Below, in pieces: positions 16,556 through 24,820 of a stretch of 39,039 bases of DNA; the first letter of the stretch is position 1, and each line of letters begins with the position of its first letter. A program made the translations under genes and the position numbers. The stretch comes from PFJX01 sp964646585 (lineage in GTDB: Bacteria; Pseudomonadota; Gammaproteobacteria; Burkholderiales; Thiobacillaceae): contig CAZYEY010000260.1 of the NCBI GenBank assembly GCA_964646585.1, positions 1 to 39,039 of the forward strand. The letters run 5' to 3'. Under the pieces are notes generated by a model. That model was given only the letters and a program-made list of their open reading frames with translations. It was not told where the DNA came from and did no database searches.

Positions 16556-17404
16556 TCAGGCGGCACGGGCGGATCGGTGGTGATGGGCGGCCTGAATCCG
16601 GGCGATGTGTTCCACTTCGGACATCAGTTCGGCCAGGGGAGGAATGTTGAAGTCCCGCTCCAGGCAGGTGGGATGCACCCCCAGCAGGTCGTAAGCGGCA
16701 TCCAGCAATTGCCACACAGGATCGATCACCTCGGCACCGTGGGTGTCGATGATCAGATCGGGCGCCTCCTGGTAATGACCGGCCATGTGCATGTAGACGA
16801 TGCGCTCGGCTGGCATGCGCTTCAGGTATTCCAGCGGATCGAAGCGGAAGTTGACGCTGTTGACGTAAATGTTGTTCACGTCCAGGTGCAGCCAGCAGTC
16901 GGCCTCCTCCAGCACCGCGTTGACGAAGGTGGGCTCGTCCATCTCGTTGATGGGGGCGGCCACGTAATAACTGGCGTTCTCGATGGCGATCCGTTGCTCC
17001 AGGATGTCCTGGACCCGGCGGATGCGCCCGGCCACATACTTTACCGCCTCCCAGGTGGCGGGGATGGGCATCAGGTCGTAGAGATGGCCATGGTCCGAGC
17101 AGTAGGACAGGTGCTCGGTGTACAGTGGCATGCGGTGCTCGGCCATGAAGGCCTTGATCTTGTGCAGCAGCACCTCATCCAGGGGCGTCATGCCGCCCAG
17201 GGACAGGGACAGGCCGTGGCAGACGAAGGTGTAGCGTTCGGTGAACTGACGCAGGTCGCGGGCATGGCGGCCGCCCAGGTCGATCCAGTTCTCCGGCGCC
17301 AGCTCGAAGAAACCGATGCCGGGTGGAACCCCGGATTTCAGCGCGGGGATGAGGTCGCGCCGAAATCCGAGTCCCGCGCCGTTCAGCCGCAGGATGTCAG
17401 GCAT
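16556..17404 (-). CDS. hvfB: HvfB/BufB-type DUF692 multinuclear non-heme iron oxidative enzyme
   Basis: The 282-residue protein is a DUF692 (MNIO) TIM-barrel enzyme. Members use a multi-iron centre and oxygen to rewrite Cys residues of a precursor peptide into heterocycle or thioamide groups that bind copper. Metal-ligand-like motifs are intact: H63 in CHGLSLSLGG, E97-H98 in TEHLSYC, E142-N143 in IENASYY, H173/D175/N177 in LHLDVNNIYVN, H206 and H210 in HMAGH, D220/H222 in DTHGAEV, and E249. It follows the precursor gene by six bases and precedes its partner, giving the A-B-C order of hvf/buf operons. The product type cannot be read from sequence. Confidence 0.93.
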   Translation of the reverse strand: MPDILRLNGAGLGFRRDLIPALKSGVPPGIGFFELAPENWIDLGGRHARDLRQFTERYTFVCHGLSLSLGGMTPLDEVLLHKIKAFMAEHRMPLYTEHLSYCSDHGHLYDLMPIPATWEAVKYVAGRIRRVQDILEQRIAIENASYYVAAPINEMDEPTFVNAVLEEADCWLHLDVNNIYVNSVNFRFDPLEYLKRMPAERIVYMHMAGHYQEAPDLIIDTHGAEVIDPVWQLLDAAYDLLGVHPTCLERDFNIPPLAELMSEVEHIARIQAAHHHRSARAA

Positions 17405-17410
17405 GGCCGC

Positions 17411-17743
17411 TTACTTCTTGCCACCGCACTTGCCCTCGCCACATTTGCCTTCCTTGAGATTCTTGGCGCCGCACTTGCCTTCGCCACACTTGCCTTCCTT
17501 CATCATCTTCTTGTTGGCGGCCTCATCCTCGGCGCTCTTCTTGCCGCCACATTTGCCTTCCTTGTCCTTCTTGGCGCCGCACTTACCCTCTTTGGCTTTG
17601 TCGGCATCGGCCACCATGTAGCCCTTGTCCATGGACTGAGCTGCGAAGGGATTCTCTGCGGCGGAAACGGGGGCGGCGGCCAGGGATGCGGCGATGGCGG
17701 AACCCAGAGCCAGGGTCAGGGCGGTTTGCTTGGTCTGCTTCAT
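17411..17743 (-). CDS. hvfA: HvfA-like secreted precursor peptide with six EGKCG motifs
   Basis: The 110-residue precursor has a Sec-type signal (MKQTKQTALTLALGSAIAAS, cleavage likely after SA28), then NPFAAQSMDKGYMVADA, then a Lys/Gly-rich tail. All six Cys (55, 65, 86, 91, 101, 106) sit in the motif EGKCG, and the last two pairs form back-to-back EGKCGEGKCG units. This is the hallmark of HvfA/bufferin-like ribosomal peptides, whose Cys are modified by the DUF692 enzyme and which act in copper binding in the periplasm. The ATG at 17743 has GAGGAG about six bases upstream. It heads the operon and is divergent from hsp20. Export and modification here are inferred from the family. Confidence 0.92.
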   Translation of the reverse strand: MKQTKQTALTLALGSAIAASLAAAPVSAAENPFAAQSMDKGYMVADADKAKEGKCGAKKDKEGKCGGKKSAEDEAANKKMMKEGKCGEGKCGAKNLKEGKCGEGKCGGKK

Positions 17744-17911
17744 GACATTCTCCTCGTGGACAGCAATTGGAATTTCGTTTGGGTGGTTGCCTGGAAGCCC
17801 CGTTGCGCTGGGCAATACGTTGGCCGGCGAGGCGGAATTTAGGGCTGCCCATCATCGCCCGCAAGTAAATTTTTGTTTATGAATTAATGGGATGCGCATG
17901 TCTGCAAAACG

Positions 17912-17940
17912 CTTGAATGTCCACTGGAACGCCCCATATT
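17912..17940 (+). promoter_or_regulatory. Sigma-32 heat-shock promoter of hsp20
   Basis: CTTGAA (17912-17917) is followed after 14 bases by CCCCATATT (17932-17940). This agrees with the RpoH consensus (CTTGAA, 13-15 bases, CCCCATnT) and lies 55 bases before the Hsp20 ATG. The 251-base region between hvfA and hsp20 also holds an AT-rich block (about 17865-17888), which may serve the leftward hvf promoter, but I cannot assign boxes for that. Confidence 0.85.
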
Positions 17941-17994
17941 GAAGGTGGAAGGGGCAATAAGCCCCGCGTCGAAACCAACGGAAAGGAGGGCATC

Positions 17995-18429
17995 ATGAGT
18001 AACATCGTCCGTCGAGATCCCTTTGCCATCGACGACATGCTGGACGATCTGTTCAAGGGCTATTTCGTCAGGCCCATGCGTTTTTCCGGCGATATGCCCG
18101 ATATGCAATCGATCCGCATGGACGTGAAGGAAGGCGAGAAGGATTACACCGTGCATGCCGAGCTGCCCGGCGTCGCCAAGGAGGATATCCACGTCAGCCT
18201 GGAAGGCAACACGGTTTCCATTACCGCCGAGGTGAAGCGGACCAGTGAAAAGAAAGAAGGGGACAGGGTGCTGCGCAGCGAGCGCTACTTCGGCAAGGTG
18301 TACCGCAGCTTCAGCCTGGGCCAGGAGGTAGATGAATCCACGGCCAAGGCCAAATTCGAGAACGGGGTGCTGGAGCTGACGCTGCCCAAGAAGGCGGTGG
18401 CGCCGACCCGGAAACTCACCATCGAATGA
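17995..18429 (+). CDS. Hsp20/alpha-crystallin small heat-shock protein
   Basis: The 144-residue chaperone holds unfolding proteins in soluble oligomers. The alpha-crystallin domain spans about residues 38-130, with IRMDVKEGEKDYTVHAELPG, VSITAEVKR, and the conserved A-x-x-x-n-G-V-L-x-L-t-L-P-K near the end (AKFENGVLELTLPKK). The N-terminus MSNIVRRDPFAIDDMLDDLF is typical of bacterial class proteins. The ATG at 17995 has AAGGAGGG just upstream. A sigma-32 promoter precedes it and an intrinsic terminator follows, so it is probably a single-gene heat-shock unit. Confidence 0.96.
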   Translation: MSNIVRRDPFAIDDMLDDLFKGYFVRPMRFSGDMPDMQSIRMDVKEGEKDYTVHAELPGVAKEDIHVSLEGNTVSITAEVKRTSEKKEGDRVLRSERYFGKVYRSFSLGQEVDESTAKAKFENGVLELTLPKKAVAPTRKLTIE

Positions 18430-18445
18430 GGCCTGGGGAATGGCG

Positions 18446-18468
18446 GGGCGGCTTCGGCCGCCCTTTTT
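18446..18468 (+). terminator. Intrinsic terminator after hsp20
   Basis: GGGCGGC (18446-18452), loop TTCG and GCCGCCC (18457-18463) are followed by TTTTT. This is a strong UUCG tetraloop hairpin that separates hsp20 from argB. Confidence 0.92.
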
Positions 18469-18508
18469 GTTTGTAGAATTTCCAAGTCAATCAGCCAACG
18501 GGGCCACC

Positions 18509-19396
18509 ATGTCCATCGCCAACCTCACCCCCACCGAAAAAGCCCAGGTCATCGCCGAAGCCCTGCCTTACATTCAGCGCTTCTGGGACAAGACCGTGGT
18601 CATCAAGTACGGCGGCAACGCCATGACCGATCCCAAGCTCCAGGCCGCCTTCGCCCGGGATGTGGTGCTCCTCAAGCTGGTGGGCCTGAACCCGGTGGTG
18701 GTCCACGGCGGCGGCCCCCAGATCGAGGATCTTCTGAAGCGGGTGGGCAAGAAGGGGGAGTTCGTCCAAGGCATGCGGGTGACCGACGCCGAGACCATGG
18801 ATGTGGTGGAAATGGTGCTGGGCGGCCAGGTCAACAAGGACATCGTCAACCTAATCAACCAGGCCGGCGGCAAGGCGGTGGGCCTGACTGGTGTCGACGG
18901 CACCTTCATCCGGGCCAAGAAACTGATGATGGAAGACAAGGATAGGCCGGGTGATGTCATCGACATCGGCCAGGTGGGGGAGATCACCCAGATCGACCCC
19001 AGCCTCATCGCCTTCCTGGATTCCGGCGACTTCATCCCGGTCATCGCCCCCATCGGGGTCGGCCCGGATGGCGAGACTTACAACATCAACGCCGACGTGG
19101 TGGCGGGCAAACTGGCGGAAGTGCTGAAAGCGGAGAAGCTGGTGCTGCTCACCAACACCCCGGGCGTGCTGGACAAAGCCGGCAACCTGCTCACCGGCCT
19201 CACCCCCAGGAAGATCGATGCCCTGGTGGCGGATGGCACCTTGTCCGGCGGCATGTTGCCCAAGATCGCCTCAGCCCTGGATGCTGCCAGGAGTGGCGTG
19301 AAATCCGTGCATATCATCGACGGCCGGGTGGAACATGCTCTGCTGCTGGAGATCATGACCAATCAGGGCGTGGGCACCCTGATCCAGTCCTCCTGA
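18509..19396 (+). CDS. argB: Acetylglutamate kinase
   Basis: This 295-residue cytosolic enzyme phosphorylates N-acetylglutamate in arginine synthesis. The family pattern is clear: VVIKYGGNAM at about 30-39, NPVVVHGGGPQI near 67-78, and GGMLPKIASALDAARSGV near 246-263 in the C-terminal ATP-binding half. The ATG at 18509 fits the family start (MSIANLTPTEKA). A longer open frame begins upstream but covers the hsp20 terminator. No other arg genes are present, which is common in this group. Confidence 0.97.
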   Translation: MSIANLTPTEKAQVIAEALPYIQRFWDKTVVIKYGGNAMTDPKLQAAFARDVVLLKLVGLNPVVVHGGGPQIEDLLKRVGKKGEFVQGMRVTDAETMDVVEMVLGGQVNKDIVNLINQAGGKAVGLTGVDGTFIRAKKLMMEDKDRPGDVIDIGQVGEITQIDPSLIAFLDSGDFIPVIAPIGVGPDGETYNINADVVAGKLAEVLKAEKLVLLTNTPGVLDKAGNLLTGLTPRKIDALVADGTLSGGMLPKIASALDAARSGVKSVHIIDGRVEHALLLEIMTNQGVGTLIQSS

Positions 19397-19405
19397 GTCC
19401 ACCAC

Positions 19406-20458
19406 TCAGTGAGCCGGCGCGGCCCGGTCCAGCCAGGCCTCGATCTCGGCCCCCGCGGCATCCCCCAGACGGGCGTGCAGGTCCAGGAATTCCCCGGCCA
19501 GTGCCGACCAGCGTTCCAGCCCTTGGCCGGTGACGTTCTGGAGTTCTGCCGGATCCCCGGTCTCCACCCAGAACCGATAGGCGGCTGCCAGCTCAGGAAA
19601 GAGCTTGCGGCGCATGCCGACGAAGTTGGCGAAGAAGAAATGCAGGGTGGCCGGATCGTCCCGCTCCAACAGGCCCGGCAGGGTGGACAGGCAGTCGGCG
19701 TAGAGGTCGCGCACCGCCCGGGCCACGATCTCGGCCCGGGAACGCATGACGGTAGCCAGCAGGGCTGCCCAGGGCTCGCCCAGCAATTCGCCCACCCGGG
19801 CTTCGCCCAGTTCGTGCAGGATGACTGATTCAGTCTCGGCGCGGGTCATGGCTTCCAGGGCGGCCGCCTCGTCCCGTTCGAAGCCATGGCAGGCCACCGC
19901 CCGGCCCATGGCCGCGCTACGCTTGTTCCAGCGCCATTCCTCGTACTTTTCCCATAGCCAGCGCTTCAGGGACTCGGTGCGCACGAAGATGCTGCGGTCC
20001 AGCAGCATGCCCGGCGGCGCCTCCAGATCCCGGGCGAATTCGCAGCCGGCCACGTAGACCTGGAAGCCATCCCGGATTTCCCTGCGTTCCAGGCTGGCGA
20101 GGAAGAAATGGGGTTTGCAGGAACGGCCGAAGCCGCCGGAATAGACCAGGCCGTGGGGTGCCAGGCGGTGGTTGGCGGCCTCCACGTCGAAGGGATCCAC
20201 TCGGGCATCCTCCAAGGGCAGGGCCTCGAAATCGGCGGACTCCATGGTTTCCCACAGCCGCTCCCGCTCGTTCATCCAATCCCCCACCTCGCTCTTGGGC
20301 ATCTCCCGGGTCAGGGGGATGTCGTGCTCCCAGCGATACAGCTCACGCATCTTCAGGAGGAAGGTGCACAGGGTCAGATCGCCGGCGTGCTGGGCGTCGG
20401 AGATGTGGCAGTTTTTCTGGACGGCGCTGACAATAGCGCCCACGTTCAGGTCGTTCAT
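19406..20458 (-). CDS. Conserved protein of unknown function (Sfum_1244-like)
   Basis: The 350-residue cytosolic protein starts MNDLNVGAIVSAVQKNCHIS and has DLTLCTFLLKMRELYRWE, a block shared by a conserved family I recall as Sfum_1244-like. The later MTRAETESVILHELGEARVG and FFFANFVGMRRKLFPEL support that. A His in the helix ILHELGE recalls HExxE/H metal sites but is not enough to call a hydrolase. The start at 20458 has GGGGGAT upstream. It converges with argB (nine bases between stops) and is divergent from the EVE gene. No function is established to my knowledge. Confidence 0.7.
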   Translation of the reverse strand: MNDLNVGAIVSAVQKNCHISDAQHAGDLTLCTFLLKMRELYRWEHDIPLTREMPKSEVGDWMNERERLWETMESADFEALPLEDARVDPFDVEAANHRLAPHGLVYSGGFGRSCKPHFFLASLERREIRDGFQVYVAGCEFARDLEAPPGMLLDRSIFVRTESLKRWLWEKYEEWRWNKRSAAMGRAVACHGFERDEAAALEAMTRAETESVILHELGEARVGELLGEPWAALLATVMRSRAEIVARAVRDLYADCLSTLPGLLERDDPATLHFFFANFVGMRRKLFPELAAAYRFWVETGDPAELQNVTGQGLERWSALAGEFLDLHARLGDAAGAEIEAWLDRAAPAH

Positions 20459-20530
20459 GGCGATCCCCCGCTGGATAGCCGAGTGATTTTGTCGGATTAT
20501 GCGCCGACGTCCATTTCCAAGGAAACCTCC

Positions 20531-20986
20531 ATGCGTTACTGGCTCATGAAATCCGAGCCTTCGGAATACAGCATCGACGATCTCGCCCGGGACGGCCATG
20601 TGGCTTGGTTCGGGGTGCGCAACTACCAGGCCCGCAACTTCATGCGCGATCAGATGAAAGTGGGCGACGGCGTGCTGTTCTACCACTCCTCCTGCGACGA
20701 GCCTGGCATCGCCGGCCTGGCGGAGGTGAGCAAGCTCGCCTATCCGGACGAGACCCAGTTCCAGGTGGGGGGGAAATACTTCGATCCCAAGGCAACCCGG
20801 GAGAACCCCCGCTGGTTCAACGTGGAGGTCCGGTTCAAGCAGAAGACGCCCCTGCTGTCCATTGCTCAGATGCGCGAATTGCCCCAGCTCGCCAACATGC
20901 GCATCCTGGCCAAAGGCAACCGTCTGTCCATCACGCCGGTGGACCCGGACGAGTGGAAGTTCATCCTCGCCAAACTCAAGGTATGA
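20531..20986 (+). CDS. EVE-domain protein
   Basis: The 151-residue protein is a single EVE domain (PUA-like fold), with YWLMKSEPSEYSIDDL at the start, VAWFGVRNYQARNFMRDQMK, VGDGVLFYHSS and GIAGLAEVSKLAYPD. EVE domains bind modified bases such as methylated or hydroxymethylated cytosine, or modified RNA. Stand-alone forms are widespread in Proteobacteria with no fixed role. The ATG at 20531 matches the family start. It is followed one base later by the TauE/SafE gene, so the two are co-transcribed. Confidence 0.93.
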   Translation: MRYWLMKSEPSEYSIDDLARDGHVAWFGVRNYQARNFMRDQMKVGDGVLFYHSSCDEPGIAGLAEVSKLAYPDETQFQVGGKYFDPKATRENPRWFNVEVRFKQKTPLLSIAQMRELPQLANMRILAKGNRLSITPVDPDEWKFILAKLKV

Positions 20987-20987
20987 G

Positions 20988-21791
20988 ATGGACCCGTTCC
21001 TGCTCGCCTACCTGGCCCTGGGCCTGCTGGCCGGCTTCGTCGCCGGCCTGTTGGGCGTGGGTGGAGGGCTGCTGATAGTGCCAGTACTGTCCTGGGCTTT
21101 CGCGTCCCAGAGTTTCCCGCCGGCCTACAACATCCATCTTGCCCTGGGCACCTCCCTCGCGGTCATCGTGCCCACCTCCATTTCCAGCCTGCGCGCCCAT
21201 CACGCCCACGGCGCGGTGGACTGGACCACCGTGCGCCGCATCGTGCCCGGTATCGTCGCAGGAACCCTGCTGGGCAGCCTGGCCGCCGTCTGGTTGCCGG
21301 ATACCGGCCTGAGGGCCTTCTTCACCGTTTTCCTGCTCTATGCCGCCACCCAGATGCTGCTGGGCTTCAAGCCGAAGCCGGTCAGTGGCGTGCCCGGCTG
21401 GCCGGGGATGAGTCTGGCCGGTGGTGTGATCGGCCTGGTGTCGAGCTGGGTGGGCATCGGCGGCGGTACCTTGAGCGTGCCTTTTCTGGCCTGGTGCAAC
21501 ACCGGCCTGCGCCGCGCCATCGGTACGTCCTCGGCCATCGGTTTTCCCATTGCGGTGGCCGGCACGGTGGGCTACATGATCTCGGGCCAAAGCGTGGAAG
21601 GCTTGCCGCCATTCAGTCTGGGGTTCGTCTACGTGCCAGCCCTGATCGCCATCGCCACCGGCAGTTGGGCCACTGCCCCCCTGGGCGCCCGGGCCACCCA
21701 CCGCTGGCCCGTGCAGGTGATCAAGAAAATCTTCGCCGGCTTGCTATACCTCATCGCCGCTCGCATGGCGTATGGCCTGCTGACTGGCTGA
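20988..21791 (+). CDS. TauE/SafE-family membrane permease
   Basis: The 267-residue inner-membrane protein has about eight hydrophobic helices and the two family glycine-rich motifs: AGLLGVGGGLLIVPVL in the first half and SSWVGIGGGTLSVPFL in the second. Each is the start of one inverted repeat. Members export or import small organic or sulfur anions (sulfite, sulfoacetate and others), but substrate cannot be read from sequence. The start is one base after the EVE gene's stop. The annotation is firm at family level only. Confidence 0.92.
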   Translation: MDPFLLAYLALGLLAGFVAGLLGVGGGLLIVPVLSWAFASQSFPPAYNIHLALGTSLAVIVPTSISSLRAHHAHGAVDWTTVRRIVPGIVAGTLLGSLAAVWLPDTGLRAFFTVFLLYAATQMLLGFKPKPVSGVPGWPGMSLAGGVIGLVSSWVGIGGGTLSVPFLAWCNTGLRRAIGTSSAIGFPIAVAGTVGYMISGQSVEGLPPFSLGFVYVPALIAIATGSWATAPLGARATHRWPVQVIKKIFAGLLYLIAARMAYGLLTG

Positions 21792-21828
21792 ACGGCATTT
21801 CGTTACATCCAACGAGAGGAGTCGAACC

Positions 21829-22557
21829 ATGCGCCTGCTTGCACTATTCCTTGCTCTGTCGATGGCGCTGCCCGCCTTGGCCGCCGACTACGCCCGGGAG
21901 AAGAAATGGGCGGACGAGATCCTGCCCGCCGTGCTCACGGGCGATCCGGTCTGGCTGGAACTGGCCCAGGGCCACAAGTTCCTGACGCTGTATACCGAGG
22001 CGGCCAAGCCTAAGGCGGGAATCATCGTGGTGCACGGCATGGGGGTGCATCCCGACTGGGGTCTCATCGCCCCCCTGCGCCAGCGCCTGCCGGACCTAGG
22101 CTACGCCACCCTGTCGGTGCAGATGCCGGTGCTCAAGGCGGAGGCGAAGGGCGAGGACTACCCGCCCACCTTCGACGAGGCCGCCGAGCGGATCAAGGTG
22201 GCCGTGGAGTTCATGAAGGCCAAGGGCTACGAGAAGATCGCCCTGGTCACCCACAGCATGGGTTGCCGCATGACGGCCCGCTATTTCGAGAAGTATCCGG
22301 GTGATGGTCTGGCCGCCTGGGTGGCCATTGGCGCGGCCGCCGCCCTGGATTACAGCAAGCTCAGGCTTCCGGTGCTGGACCTCTATGGGGAGAACGACCT
22401 GCCCGCCGTGCTCCAGGCCGCGAAGTCCCGGGCCAAGGGACTGACCGGCCATGAGAAATCCACCCAGATCGTGGCGCCCAAGGCCGACCATTTCTTCGAG
22501 GGGCGGGACGATCAACTGGTGGGTTTGGTGAAGAACCACCTGGATCAGACCCTGTAA
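21829..22557 (+). CDS. Secreted DUF3530-like alpha/beta hydrolase
   Basis: A 242-residue protein with a cleavable signal (MRLLALFLALSMALPALA, cleavage after A18). The mature part has an alpha/beta-hydrolase pattern: GIIVVHGMGVHPDW for the oxyanion strand-loop, the nucleophile elbow THSMGCR with Ser at about 141, LPVLDLYGENDLPAV for the acid strand (Asp at about 188), and ADHFFEG for the catalytic His. The HGMG-HPDW and QMPVL pieces resemble DUF3530 proteins. Substrate is unknown. It is 37 bases after TauE/SafE and converges with pilU. Confidence 0.85.
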   Translation: MRLLALFLALSMALPALAADYAREKKWADEILPAVLTGDPVWLELAQGHKFLTLYTEAAKPKAGIIVVHGMGVHPDWGLIAPLRQRLPDLGYATLSVQMPVLKAEAKGEDYPPTFDEAAERIKVAVEFMKAKGYEKIALVTHSMGCRMTARYFEKYPGDGLAAWVAIGAAAALDYSKLRLPVLDLYGENDLPAVLQAAKSRAKGLTGHEKSTQIVAPKADHFFEGRDDQLVGLVKNHLDQTL

Positions 22558-22584
22558 CCGAAGCCGCGGGCGCCTCCCGCCGGA

Positions 22585-23712
22585 TCAGACGATGTCCAGG
22601 TGTTCCAGCCCGCCCAGGGGGGAGTCGCCGCTGCCGTCCTTGAGGTGGAGCTTGATCTTGAGGCGCAGATCGTTGAAGGAGTCGGCGTTGCGCAGGGCAT
22701 CCTCGCCGGTGATGATGCCGATGCTGAAGAGGTCGAACAGGGACTGATCGAAGGTCTGCATGCCCAGGTCGCGGGAGCGGGACATGATGTCCTTGATCTC
22801 GTCCAGCCGGCCTTTCATGATCAGATCGGTGACCAGGGGGGAATTGAGCAGGACTTCCACCGCCGGGATGCGGCCCTTGTTGTCCGTGCGCGGGATCAGG
22901 CGCTGGGAGATGATGGCCCGCAGATTCAGGGACAGGTCCAATAGCAACTGTTCCCGCCGTTCCTTGGCGAAAAAGCTGAGGATGCGGTCCAGCGCCTGGT
23001 TGGCGTTGTTGGCGTGGATGGTGGACAGGCACAGATGGCCAGTCTCGGCGTAGGCCATGGCGTATTGCATGGTATCCCGGTCGCGGATCTCGCCAATCAT
23101 GATCACGTCCGGGGCCTGGCGCAGGGTGTTCTTCAGGGCGGCTTCCCAGTCCAGAGTGTCCATGCCCACTTCCCGCTGGGTGATGATGCTCTTGCCATGG
23201 GTATGGACGAACTCGATGGGGTCTTCCACCGTGACGATGTGGTCCTGGGCGTTCTGGTTGCGATGGCCCACCATGGCCGCCAGCGTGGTGGACTTGCCCG
23301 AGCCGGTGGCGCCCACCACGATGACCAGACCCCGGGGCATCATGGAGATGTCCTTCAGGCCAGGAGGCAGGTGCAGATCCTCAAGCTTGGGAATGGTAGT
23401 GTTGATGTGGCGCAGCACCATGCCGGTACGCCCCTGCTGCACGAAAACGTTCACCCGAAAGCGGCCGATCTCCGGCTCGTGGATGGCGAAGTTGGCCTCG
23501 TGGGTGGCGAGAAAATCGGCGTGCTGCTTTTCCGACATGATCGCCTTGGCCAGCATGGCGCTGTCCGTGGACGTCAGGCTTTGCTTGGTGATGGGTATGA
23601 CCTTGCCGTTGAGCTTGAAGGCGGGTGGAAAACCGGCGGTGATGAACAGGTCCGAGGCCTTGCGAGCCACCATGAACCGCAGCCACTCGTAGATTTTCGT
23701 CAATGCATCCAT
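22585..23712 (-). CDS. pilU: Type IV pilus retraction-type ATPase PilU
   Basis: This 375-residue hexameric cytosolic ATPase works with PilT in type IVa pilus retraction. The N-terminal PAS-like part begins DALTKIYEWLRFMVARKASD. Walker A GATGSGKST is at about 134-142, the Asp box at VTVEDPIEFVH, Walker B at PDVIMIGEIRDRDTM, and the His box at GHLCLSTIHANNANQ. The longer C-terminus (after 345) and position directly after pilT fit PilU rather than a second PilT. The gap to pilT is 21 bases. Confidence 0.95.
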   Translation of the reverse strand: MDALTKIYEWLRFMVARKASDLFITAGFPPAFKLNGKVIPITKQSLTSTDSAMLAKAIMSEKQHADFLATHEANFAIHEPEIGRFRVNVFVQQGRTGMVLRHINTTIPKLEDLHLPPGLKDISMMPRGLVIVVGATGSGKSTTLAAMVGHRNQNAQDHIVTVEDPIEFVHTHGKSIITQREVGMDTLDWEAALKNTLRQAPDVIMIGEIRDRDTMQYAMAYAETGHLCLSTIHANNANQALDRILSFFAKERREQLLLDLSLNLRAIISQRLIPRTDNKGRIPAVEVLLNSPLVTDLIMKGRLDEIKDIMSRSRDLGMQTFDQSLFDLFSIGIITGEDALRNADSFNDLRLKIKLHLKDGSGDSPLGGLEHLDIV

Positions 23713-23733
23713 AGCGCTGGCCCGCCGGTTGGG

Positions 23734-24774
23734 TTACGGGAACATGTCCTTGTTGACGGCGATGGCGCGGGCGTCGGCGGAATCCACCACATTGCGCCGC
23801 ACCAGATCCACCAGGGCCTGATCCAGCGTCTGCATGCCCAGGGCCTGGCCGGTCTGGATGGAGGAATACATCTGGGCCACCTTGCCCTCGCGGATCAGGT
23901 TCCGGATGGCGGGGGTGCCGATCATGATCTCGTGGACCGCAACCCGCCCGCTGCCGTCCTTGCGCTTCAGCAAAGACTGGGAGATGACCGCTCGCAGGGA
24001 CTCGGACAGCATGGCGCGGACCATCTCTTTTTCCGCCGCAGGGAAGACATCGATGATCCGGTCGATGGTCTTGGCCGCCGACGAGGTGTGCAGGGTGCCG
24101 AACACCAGGTGACCGGTTTCCGCCGCAGTCAGGGCCAGGCGGATGGTTTCCAGGTCGCGCATTTCGCCCACCAGGATCACGTCCGGGTCTTCCCGCAGGG
24201 CAGAGCGCAGGGCCTCGGCAAAGCCGTGGGTGTGAGGTCCCACCTCGCGCTGGTTGATGAGGCACTTCTTGCTCTTGTGCACGAATTCGATGGGATCCTC
24301 GATGGTGAGGATGTGGCCGTACTGGTTTTCGTTGATGTAATCCACCATGGCCGCCAACGTGGTGGACTTGCCCGAGCCGGTGGGGCCGGTCACCACCACG
24401 ATGCCCCGGGGGGTGTCAGAGATGTCCTTGAATATCTTGGGCGCTTCCAACTGTTCCAGGGTCAGCACCACGCTGGGAATGGTCCGGAACACGGCGCCGG
24501 CGCCCCGCTCCTGGTTGAAGGCGTTGACCCGGAAACGGGCCACGTCGCGCAACTCGAAGGAGAAGTCCGCCTCCAGGTGCTCCTCGTACATCTTGCGCTG
24601 GGCGTCGCTCATAATGTCGTAGATCATGGCGCGCACTTCCTGGTTGGAGAGGGGCGGGACGTTGATGCGGCGAATGTCGCCGTGCACCCGGATCATTGGC
24701 GGCAATCCTGCCGATAGGTGCAAATCGGAAGCCTTGTTCTTGACCGAGAAAGCGAGGAGCTCGGAAATTTCCAT
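23734..24774 (-). CDS. pilT: Type IV pilus twitching motility ATPase PilT
   Basis: This 346-residue ATPase powers pilus retraction. The start MEISELLAFSVKNKASDLHL is the canonical PilT N-terminus, so the ATG at 24774 is used. Motifs are GPTGSGKST (about 130-138), TIEDPIEFVHKS, DPDVILVGEMRDLETI, GHLVFGTLHTSSAAKTIDR and the C-terminal AIRNLIREGKVAQM helix (AIRNLIRE motif) required for retraction in PilT. It is divergent from yggS with 46 bases between starts, the usual arrangement in Betaproteobacteria, and is followed by pilU. Confidence 0.97.
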   Translation of the reverse strand: MEISELLAFSVKNKASDLHLSAGLPPMIRVHGDIRRINVPPLSNQEVRAMIYDIMSDAQRKMYEEHLEADFSFELRDVARFRVNAFNQERGAGAVFRTIPSVVLTLEQLEAPKIFKDISDTPRGIVVVTGPTGSGKSTTLAAMVDYINENQYGHILTIEDPIEFVHKSKKCLINQREVGPHTHGFAEALRSALREDPDVILVGEMRDLETIRLALTAAETGHLVFGTLHTSSAAKTIDRIIDVFPAAEKEMVRAMLSESLRAVISQSLLKRKDGSGRVAVHEIMIGTPAIRNLIREGKVAQMYSSIQTGQALGMQTLDQALVDLVRRNVVDSADARAIAVNKDMFP

Positions 24775-24780
24775 TATAAT
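24775..24780 (+). promoter_or_regulatory. -10 box (TATAAT) for the yggS run
   Basis: A perfect TATAAT lies just before the pilT start on the plus strand, about 40 bases ahead of the yggS ATG. A -35 is not obvious: TTGACC at 24740-24745 is 29 bases away, too far. The site sits within the first bases of the pilT region, so yggS and pilT control would overlap. Confidence 0.4.
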
Positions 24781-24820
24781 TCCCCGAGTTACGTGATTTT
24801 CCGAGGGAGCGCGGGGCATT

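Noticed and set aside
17411..17600. Regular repeats that could suggest a CRISPR array or minisatellite
   Set aside because: The repeats are in frame and encode EGKCG units of a secreted precursor; there are no spacers and no cas genes.
19406..20686. Longer version of the Sfum_1244-like gene starting at 20686
   Set aside because: The extension lies over the EVE gene and reads as shadow; the family start MNDLNVG at 20458 has a ribosome site.
23014..24717. Long open frame on the plus strand opposite pilU and pilT
   Set aside because: It is a GC-rich antisense shadow: its translation is low-complexity Gly/His/Gln-rich with no family pattern, while both pil genes show all motifs.
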